This document shows positions 1 to 5,512 of a DNA stretch of 5,512 bases, one piece after another. The notes under the pieces were generated by a model. That model saw nothing but the letters and a program-made list of their open reading frames with translations, made no database searches and was not told the origin of the DNA. Positions within the stretch are counted from its first letter, which is position 1; each line of letters begins with the position of its first letter. Both the position numbers and the translations under genes were made by a program. The stretch is taken from NCBI RefSeq assembly GCF_937920395.1, contig NZ_CALEVF010000255.1:1-5512 (forward strand), written 5' to 3'. The stretch comes from an uncultured Clostridium sp. GTDB taxonomy: Bacteria; Bacillota; Clostridia; Clostridiales; Clostridiaceae.

Positions 1-4
1 ACTG

Positions 5-18
5 TATAGTATACTATA
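5..18. promoter_or_regulatory. 14-bp perfect palindrome, possible operator or -10 region
   Basis: The sequence TATAGTATACTATA is its own reverse complement. Its core TAGTATACTA fits the loose TNGT-N-ACNA layout bound by FadR-type GntR repressors, and it also contains TATACT, a 5-of-6 match to a -10 box (bases 10-15). It lies about 40 bp before the first bases that resemble the mannosidase and contains the stop codon (7-9) that closes the mannosidase frame upstream. It may be the control region of a gene that once lay here, or a chance palindrome in AT-rich DNA. The symmetry is seen directly; any role is inference. Confidence 0.25.
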
Positions 19-51
19 TTTCTCTCTACGACAACTATCTTAACACATAGG

Positions 52-2244
52 GAAACGGAAGGTGGAATGTGGGTAGAGGCTGACTGCAATTTAACCTCAG
101 GTGAATCCTTGGTAAGACAGTTCCTTTATGGAAAACAATTTTTTAAGGATGAATTTGGTTCAGATAATAAAATACTTTGGCTACCAGATGTCTTTGGCTA
201 TTCAGCTGCATTACCACAAATAATGAATAAGTGTGGTATTAAGTATTTCATGACCACAAAAATTGCATGGAATGAATTTAATGAATTCCCTTACGATACT
301 TTTTGGTGGCATGGAATTGATGGTACACCAATATTTACTCATTTAATTACCACAAAGGAAATTGATCAGGACAAAGAAAGCTTTTTCACAACATATAACG
401 GTATGTTACATCCAGCTGCCCTAATGGGTGGATGGGATAGATATCAGCAAAAGGAACTGAACAATGATATTCTTGTTTGCTATGGTTATGGAGATGGTGG
501 AGGCGGACCTACTCGTGAAATGCTTGAAACTGGTAGAAGATTGGAAAAAGGAATTATTGGTGCACCAAAGGTTCGACATGAATTTTCTAAAACATATTTT
601 GACGAGTTATATGAATCACTGAATCAAAATCACGATGTACCGAAGTGGATTGGGGAACTTTATTTAGAGTGCCACAGAGGAACCTACACTTCAATGAGTA
701 GAAATAAACGTAGCAACCGGAAAAGTGAATTTTCACTTATGAATTTAGAAATGCTTTCTGTTTGGGCTGAACAATACGGAATAATTTATCCCAAAGAAGA
801 AATTGATGCTATGTGGAAGATGGTTTTGCTTAATCAGTTCCACGATATTCTGCCTGGTTCCGCAATCAAGGAAGTATATGAGGTTACCAAAGTGGAATAT
901 GAAGAGATTAAAAGGAAGTCAGGGTCTCTAACAAAGGAGCGGCTTGATGCTATAGCATCCGCAGCTGGAGCCGGCAAAGATAATATTGCAGTATTCAATA
1001 CCTTATCCTTTGAACGTAGGGATAAAGTAGTGTTGGATAACATTCCTTTGAAAGTTACTGAACTAGTGAGTAAAGAGGGGGTTTCTTATCCACTTCAAAA
1101 AACTGAAGATGGCAAGGCTGTAGCTTGGGTTGAGGGTATTCCTTCAAAGGGTCTAAAAGTACTGAAGTTTAGCGAAGGTAAAAATAGTATCAGTCCATTT
1201 ATTATTACAGAGAGCGGTATTGAAACACCTTATTATAAAATTAGCATAAATTCAGGTGGATTTTTCACCTCGCTCTACGATAAACGTTGTAATCGTGAAG
1301 TACTTCAATCTGGAGAAAAGGGCAATCTCTTCAGAGTTTATGAAGATAAACCTAGAGAATTTGATAATTGGAACATCGATATCTACTACGACAGAAAGTC
1401 ATGGATTGCTGATGATATAACCAAGCTAGAATGGGTTGAGAATGGTCCAGTACAAGCAGTGTTACTAACTGAAAGACGTTACTGTAATTCATGTGTTAAA
1501 CAAAAGATCTATTTTTATGCCAATTCCCCAAGAATTGATTTTGAAACCTATGTGGATTGGAAAGAACACCAACAGCTTATGAAGGTTGAATTTCCAATCG
1601 ACGTAAATGCCAACGAAGCAACTTATGATATTCAATTTGGAAACATAACTAGGCCAACTCACTGCAATACCAGCTGGGATATGGCAAAATTCGAGGTATG
1701 TGCACATAAGTGGGCGGATATTTCTGATGGTGGATATGGTGTCAGCTTACTTAATGACTGTAAATACGGTTATTCTGTAAAAAATCAAACTATGGCATTG
1801 TCTCTAATTAAATCAGGTATAGATCCCAATCCAACAACTGATCAGGAGGAACATTGGTTTACGTATGCTATTTTACCACATAGTGGAAGTTGGAAAGAAG
1901 GAGATACAGTAAGGGAAGCTTATATGCTAAATCTTCCTCTTTTAGTGAGTTATACTGAAAGAAAATCTAACTTTATAGAGGGAATAACTAGCCTATTTAA
2001 TGTGGATGCTAAAAATGTTATTCTTGAAACTATTAAAAAGGCTGAAAATAGAAATGGCACTATACTCCGAATCTATGAATTTGAAAATAGGCGTTCAGAT
2101 ATAAAAATATCCTTTAATGTTAAATGTAGAAAAGTAACCGAGTGCGACTTGCTAGAAAATGATATTGTGTCCATAGCAAATGAAGCCCAAGGATTTTCAT
2201 TTACGATCAAACCATTTGAAATCAAAACTTTTAGAATTAGCTAA
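52..2244 (+). pseudogene. 5'-truncated GH38 alpha-mannosidase
   Basis: Glycoside hydrolase family 38 enzymes are zinc-dependent retaining alpha-mannosidases; cytoplasmic bacterial members trim mannose from imported oligosaccharides or glycosides. Numbered from the ATG at 67, the 725 residues begin inside the catalytic domain at the conserved GGMWVEADCN block. Visible motifs are WLPDVFGYS with the predicted nucleophile/zinc ligand Asp41, YGYGDGGGGPT with Asp143 (a likely acid/base region), GELYLECHRGTYTS (196-209) leading into the middle helical domain, and NQFHDILPGS with zinc ligand His259. The C-terminal beta-sandwich domain occupies about 305-725 and ends normally at TAA. Family members of this type are usually about 1000 residues or more, so roughly 300 N-terminal residues, including the HxD zinc ligands, are missing. 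In frame upstream, resemblance (ETEGG) stops near base 50 and a TAG lies at 7-9. The other two forward frames of 1-51 do not resemble the missing part. GGAAGGTGG just before the ATG is ordinary family coding sequence and sits too close to be a good ribosome binding site. The reading frame is otherwise intact, so the truncation is probably recent. Activity is unlikely. Confidence 0.8.
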
Positions 2245-2260
2245 GTAAACATTAGTATAG

Positions 2261-2443
2261 GGACACCAACAACAAGATACGGAAATCAGTATTGTAGATT
2301 GCATGTATAAAGGTGCTCATAAGATATTAATAAATAGGAAAATCAATACAACATTGGTATTTAAAAATCCTGATGACGAGTTTACAAGGGATCTAATATG
2401 TAATCCAACAAGAGAAGGCTATATTACTTTTAATATAAATTAA
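2261..2443 (+). pseudogene. Unidentified 60-codon coding remnant
   Basis: Between the mannosidase and mcrB one frame stays open for 60 codons, from just after a TAG (2258-2260) to TAA (2441-2443). It would end in NPTREGYITFNIN. The only ATG is at 2303 (46 codons) and has no convincing ribosome binding site. The composition is protein-like (mixed charged and hydrophobic residues), and it stops right at a hairpin with a T run, as the 3' end of a real gene would. It is not in frame with the mannosidase and I recognise no family. The best reading is the C-terminal scrap of a gene whose body was lost. A chance open frame in AT-rich DNA is also possible. Confidence 0.3.
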
Positions 2444-2467
2444 AAGAATATAGTCTTTTAGTTTTTT
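2441..2467 (+). terminator. AT-rich hairpin followed by T run, weak terminator
   Basis: TAAAAGA (2441-2447) and TCTTTTA (2454-2460) are exact reverse complements around a 6-nt loop and are followed by GTTTTTT. The layout is that of an intrinsic terminator, but the 7-bp stem has a single G:C pair, so it would be weak. It starts on the stop codon of the 60-codon remnant and would separate upstream transcription from mcrB. Confidence 0.35.
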
Positions 2468-2469
2468 GA

Positions 2470-2492
2470 TCTATTTTGTTACATAAAATAGA
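2470..2492. repeat. Short inverted repeat (hairpin)
   Basis: TCTATTTT (2470-2477) pairs exactly with AAAATAGA (2485-2492). The stem can extend by a G:T and a T:A pair, leaving a 3-nt loop. It follows the hairpin at 2441-2460 almost immediately but has no T run after it. It could add to termination, protect the 3' end of a transcript, or act as a protein-binding site upstream of mcrB. No role is proven. Confidence 0.35.
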
Positions 2493-2565
2493 CATTAATC
2501 CCTTTAATAAGTTAAATAGAATATAATATGTATAAAATCAAGTGTATGTTAAAAATCAAAAACTT

Positions 2566-2571
2566 TATAAT
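2566..2571 (+). promoter_or_regulatory. Candidate -10 box for the mcrBC operon
   Basis: A perfect TATAAT lies 56 bp before the TTG start of mcrB. Transcription would begin near 2578 and give a leader of about 50 nt. No good TTGACA-like -35 box sits 16-18 bp upstream. A second perfect TATAAT at 2522-2527 also lacks a good -35. Such boxes are frequent by chance in DNA this AT-rich, so this is only the best-placed candidate. Confidence 0.25.
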
Positions 2572-2584
2572 CATTTGCATTATA

Positions 2585-2603
2585 AATATTAGCTAGGAAT
2601 ATT
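2585..2603. promoter_or_regulatory. Inverted repeat in the mcrB leader, possible operator
   Basis: Two copies of AATATT (itself palindromic) flank the 7-nt spacer AGCTAGG, between the candidate -10 box and the ribosome binding site. The position suits a repressor site controlling the restriction operon, but no regulator gene is visible and the arms are only A and T. Confidence 0.15.
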
Positions 2604-2610
2604 GCACGTT

Positions 2611-2618
2611 GAGGGGAG
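2611..2618 (+). promoter_or_regulatory. Strong ribosome binding site that fixes the TTG start of mcrB
   Basis: GAGGGGAG lies 9 nt before TTG at 2628. An in-frame TGA at 2610-2612 excludes any longer N-terminus. The first in-frame ATG (2673, residue 16) lacks a comparable purine-rich site. The spacing therefore decides for the TTG start. Confidence 0.8.
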
Positions 2619-2627
2619 AAAATTATA

Positions 2628-5000
2628 TTGGAAAAGAAAATTATTAAAGAATCTAATGTTAGTAGTAAAGAAATGACCAATGAGAAAAGCAATGTAATTG
2701 ATGAATTAAAAGAAACCTGCGAGAAACTCTTGAATGAGGATAAACTTTTACCATTAGATCAACTTAATCAAGGATATAATTTATTTGCTCAAAAATTTGG
2801 TCCTATAAAATTAAAGGAATTAGATGGTGAACTTTTAATAGAAACTATGTTTAGTATAGGAAATAGGGATGGGCTTACATATTGGTTAGATTTTAAAAAT
2901 GATGATGAATTTATGACTAGCACTAATAGCTATGGCAGCATTGCTGGGGGAAGTTCATTTAAATTCATAATGTATAAAAGAAATATCGATGGCAAGTGGG
3001 TTACTGGAAATTCTAGAAATCCTACAATTTTGTCAATAGAAGAAGCTATTAAGTTAGGTAGAGAACTGAGGGATTCTTTAACAGCGGGTGCTGATTTGAT
3101 TGATAAGGTATTAGAGAATGGGGACTTGCTGGAATATGCTAAATTACAAGAAAAATTAAACAGCATTTTAATAAACAATATGTCCAACCTTGGGTGGGTA
3201 CATAAATATTATCACATGTTATATCCAAATAAAATTGATGCTTTCCATACTACCAGGTGGCAGAAACACGCATTAATTTACAGTAACAGTAAACCTATGC
3301 AAGAGGACAAACTTTATACTATGTCAGGACAACTGATGCAAATTGTAAAGCAGACGGGGCTCCCTTCTAGTTATGTAATGAATTCAATGTGTGAGTTGTT
3401 CGGGTCTCCAAAGAATTACTTTAGGATTGGAACTGGTGATAACGGTGATAGTTATTGGGAAGATATGAGGGACAATTCTTTTGTAGGTATTGGTTGGCCA
3501 AAGCTAGGTAATTTAAATATATATTTTAAGGGTAAAGATGTAAGATATGCCATCGCGGCAGATCTTATAAAGTATTATGAATATGACAAAAGTGCAGCAA
3601 GTAGAAAAGCTGGAGAAATTATAAGATTTTATAGGGATATTGAAATTTCAGATGTTGCAGTTGCGGTAAGTGGTGAAAAGGTATTAGGAATAGGTCGAAT
3701 CACTGGAGAGTATGAGTATATAGAAAATAGAACTTACCCTCACTGTAAAAAAATTAAATGGTTGAAAATATTTAAAGAACCCATTAAGCTTCCAAAAGCT
3801 AGTGCAGGAAAATTGACCACTTGTTTTCCTTATAAGGATATTGAAAACATTTTTAAAATTGAAAGACTTATGAATGAGGAAAACGATAATAATTATGATG
3901 AAAATGAGATTGACGATAAAATAAAAGTTAAGGAAACGAAAGAACTTTTGCTTGAGAATCTTACGGGTGTAGTTGCAGAGATTGCAAGTGTACTTAGTCG
4001 TAAAAAACAAGTAATTTTATACGGACCACCTGGCACAGGGAAAACATATTATGCAGAAAAAGCTTGTAATGAACTAGCAGCAAGAAATTTGTTTAGAAAG
4101 TCTTTTGTTTCATTAACAACAGAAGAAAAAAGTACCTTAATAGGAGATGGTAGAGCAAGTGGTACTGTACGTATGTGTTGTTTCCATCCATCTTATGGAT
4201 ATGAGGATTTTATTGAAGGTATAAAACCTAGGATTTTAAACAATCAAACTGTATTTGAGGTAAAAGATGGAATATTTAAATCTATATGCTCAGATGCGGT
4301 AAAAGAGCCTGATAAAAACTTTTATTTAATTATTGATGAGATTAATCGTGGAGATATTTCTCGGATATTTGGTGAACTTATTATGCTTATTGAAGCAGGA
4401 AAACGTGGGAAAGAGGTTATTCTGTCACTATCAAATCTACCTTTTAAAGTGCCAGAGAATGTATATATTGTAGGAACCATGAATACTGCTGATCGTTCGA
4501 TTGCTCTTTTAGATGTAGCACTACGAAGGCGTTTTGGGTTCATTGAATTAATGACGAATTATACTTTGTTTGATGAGACTGTGTTTGAAGGATTACCACT
4601 AGATAAATGGCTTAAAGAATTAAATGCTAGAATATGTGAGTGCATTGGTAAAGATGCTCGAAATTTACAAATTGGCCATTCGTATTTTTTAGAAAAAGAA
4701 AGACCTATTACTGAAAATGAAAAATTTAAAAGAATTATTAGAGAAGATATTATTCCTCTTATTGAAGAATATTGTTATGGGGACTATGCTTTGATTTCTA
4801 AAATTTTGGGTGAAGGTATTGTTGATGTGAAAAATCAAACTATTAGATTTGAGTTGTTTAATACATCAGATATATCTGACCTTATAACGGCACTGCTTTC
4901 GCCATGTCCAACAATACGCGAAGTAGGAAAAACAGCAGAGGATGATGATCTAGAAGAAGAAACTGAAAATGAGAATGATAGTGGAGATAAAATATCATGA
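2628..5000 (+). CDS. mcrB: McrB-family AAA+ GTPase with EVE-like modified-DNA reader domain
   Basis: Motor and DNA-recognition subunit of an McrBC-type, modification-dependent restriction system; cytoplasmic, with no signal peptide or membrane segment. Of the 790 residues, about 50-155 form a module with YWLDFKNDDEF, GSIAGGSSFKF and a following helix (EEAIKLGRELRDSL). Residues 155-260 are mainly helical with a WVHKYYHMLYP motif. Residues 262-400 resemble an EVE (PUA/YTH-like) domain, from FRIGTGD through SYWEDMRDN and VGIGW to PHCKKIKWLKIF. An acidic Asn/Asp linker (415-434) leads to the AAA+ domain (440-750): Walker A GPPGTGKT (466-473), Walker B LIIDEINR (567-574), the McrB signature MNTADRS (618-624) and the arginine segment ALRRRF (631-636). 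An acidic tail (771-788) closes the protein. E. coli McrB is only about 460 residues; the extra length is N-terminal. All motor motifs are intact. The gene starts at TTG with a strong ribosome binding site and overlaps mcrC by 4 bp. The family call is firm; the ligand of the EVE-like domain is inferred from known EVE/YTH reader domains. Confidence 0.93.
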   Translation: MEKKIIKESNVSSKEMTNEKSNVIDELKETCEKLLNEDKLLPLDQLNQGYNLFAQKFGPIKLKELDGELLIETMFSIGNRDGLTYWLDFKNDDEFMTSTNSYGSIAGGSSFKFIMYKRNIDGKWVTGNSRNPTILSIEEAIKLGRELRDSLTAGADLIDKVLENGDLLEYAKLQEKLNSILINNMSNLGWVHKYYHMLYPNKIDAFHTTRWQKHALIYSNSKPMQEDKLYTMSGQLMQIVKQTGLPSSYVMNSMCELFGSPKNYFRIGTGDNGDSYWEDMRDNSFVGIGWPKLGNLNIYFKGKDVRYAIAADLIKYYEYDKSAASRKAGEIIRFYRDIEISDVAVAVSGEKVLGIGRITGEYEYIENRTYPHCKKIKWLKIFKEPIKLPKASAGKLTTCFPYKDIENIFKIERLMNEENDNNYDENEIDDKIKVKETKELLLENLTGVVAEIASVLSRKKQVILYGPPGTGKTYYAEKACNELAARNLFRKSFVSLTTEEKSTLIGDGRASGTVRMCCFHPSYGYEDFIEGIKPRILNNQTVFEVKDGIFKSICSDAVKEPDKNFYLIIDEINRGDISRIFGELIMLIEAGKRGKEVILSLSNLPFKVPENVYIVGTMNTADRSIALLDVALRRRFGFIELMTNYTLFDETVFEGLPLDKWLKELNARICECIGKDARNLQIGHSYFLEKERPITENEKFKRIIREDIIPLIEEYCYGDYALISKILGEGIVDVKNQTIRFELFNTSDISDLITALLSPCPTIREVGKTAEDDDLEEETENENDSGDKIS
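4983..4987 (+). promoter_or_regulatory. Ribosome binding site of mcrC inside mcrB
   Basis: GGAGA lies 9 nt before the ATG at 4997, within the codons for Gly786-Asp787 of McrB. With the ATGA stop/start overlap it points to translational coupling of the two subunits. Confidence 0.65.
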
Positions 5001-5512
5001 ATCAAACTGTCAATTTAAAAGAGTGGGATAATATAATGTTGAAGGATATGGAGTTGCCTGATAACGACACTCGTGATATTGCAAAAGCACTTAATAATAA
5101 AGGGATTATAGAAATCATAGAACTTAAAGGTGGATTATCTATAAGTACTAATTCTTATGTTGGTAGAATTAGACTAGGAGATCTACAAATAAACGTGTAC
5201 CCAAAGATAAATGGTATGCCACTTTATAAACTATTAAGGTATGCGTATGGATTAAGAGAGCTTAAATTATTTAATGAAACTGAGCATGATATTGGCGATT
5301 TTAAGTTCTTTGACTTACTTATTTATGAGCTTTATGTTGAAGCAGAGGACTTGCTACATAGAGGAATTCAAAAGAGTTATATTAAGCGGGGAGAGAACTT
5401 ATCATCGCCTAGAGGTAGAATCGATATTAATAGACTTTGTGGTCAAGGCGGAATTATAAAGTCTACATTACCTTGCAATTACTTTAATAGAGATGAAAAT
5501 AATATATTGAAT
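4997..5512 (+). CDS. mcrC: McrC-family subunit of the McrBC restriction system, 3' partial
   Basis: McrC binds the McrB ring, stimulates its GTP hydrolysis and carries the nuclease that cuts DNA. The frame is open from ATG 4997 to the last base (172 codons) with no stop, so the gene continues beyond the window. The N-terminal part has the family layout: a beta-rich segment with SYVGRIRLGDLQINVYPKI (53-71), then PLYKLLRYAYGL (75-86), a helix FFDLLIYELYVEAEDLLHRG (104-123), and the conserved block YIKRGENLSSPRGRID (128-143) followed by LPCNYF(N)RDEN (158-168). In McrC proteins the PRGRID and LPC-Y-E/D blocks precede the C-terminal PD-(D/E)xK nuclease; that domain is not in view, so catalytic competence cannot be judged. 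The start overlaps the mcrB stop as ATGA and has its own GGAGA site. Assignment rests on the conserved blocks and the operon partner. Confidence 0.88.
   Translation, partial: MNQTVNLKEWDNIMLKDMELPDNDTRDIAKALNNKGIIEIIELKGGLSISTNSYVGRIRLGDLQINVYPKINGMPLYKLLRYAYGLRELKLFNETEHDIGDFKFFDLLIYELYVEAEDLLHRGIQKSYIKRGENLSSPRGRIDINRLCGQGGIIKSTLPCNYFNRDENNILN

Noticed and set aside
834..1707. Minus-strand open frames of about 70 codons within the mannosidase
   Set aside because: They are shadows of the GH38 frame with no recognisable protein features.
67..2244. Treating the mannosidase as a complete functional gene starting at ATG 67
   Set aside because: The ATG codes a conserved internal Met of the GGMWVEAD block. 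The zinc-binding HxD segment and about 300 residues are missing, and the ribosome site is too close.
2245..2627. Possible tRNA, small RNA, riboswitch, IS end or CRISPR in the intergenic gap
   Set aside because: No cloverleaf, GC-rich conserved aptamer core, spaced direct repeats or transposase ends could be seen; only short AT-rich hairpins.
3684..4010. 108-codon minus-strand open frame
   Set aside because: It is antisense to the McrB linker and start of the AAA+ domain; its Phe/Ile/Asn-rich product reflects the AT-rich complementary strand and it has no motif.
2628..5000. A CoCoNuT-type or other McrBC variant with long coiled coils
   Set aside because: McrB shows no long heptad region, and no companion genes of such systems are within view; an ordinary two-gene EVE-containing McrBC fits better.
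5274..5459. 61-codon + strand open frame starting at ATG 5274
   Set aside because: It lies out of frame inside the well-supported McrC coding region (4997-5512), which carries conserved family blocks; the overlapping frame does not resemble a protein family.

Overview
The window is AT-rich DNA with strong purine-rich (GGGGAG / GGAGA) ribosome binding sites, a TTG start codon and AT-biased codon choice. This suggests a low-GC Gram-positive bacterium, most likely a clostridial-type Firmicute. That is inferred from composition and the style of the proteins; no species can be named from the sequence.

Layout, left to right, all on the + strand. (1) Bases 1-51 do not look like the gene that follows. 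They carry a perfect 14-bp palindrome and an in-frame stop. (2) Bases 52-2244 encode the C-terminal two thirds of a glycoside hydrolase family 38 alpha-mannosidase. The normal first ~300 residues, including the His-x-Asp zinc ligands, are absent, so it is called a 5'-truncated pseudogene. (3) Bases 2245-2627 are a 383-bp non-coding stretch. It holds a 60-codon open remnant of unknown origin, two AT-rich hairpins (the first followed by a T run), a -10-like box, a short inverted repeat and the ribosome binding site of the next gene. (4) Bases 2628-5000 encode a complete 790-residue McrB-family GTPase with a long N-terminal DNA-reading region that includes an EVE-like domain. (5) Bases 4997-5512 encode the first 172 residues of an McrC-family partner, overlapping mcrB by ATGA and running off the window.

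The functional core is a two-gene McrBC-type (type IV, modification-dependent) restriction system. McrB is expected to recognise modified DNA through its N-terminal modules and assemble as a GTP-driven AAA+ ring. McrC should stimulate GTP hydrolysis and supply the PD-(D/E)xK nuclease, whose catalytic part would lie beyond base 5512. The system sits beside a decayed metabolic gene and an orphan coding scrap, as expected where a defence module has been inserted or a locus rearranged. The GTPase and McrC families are known. What deserves a second look is the composite modified-base reader on this McrB, the abrupt truncation of the mannosidase, and the unidentified 60-codon remnant.
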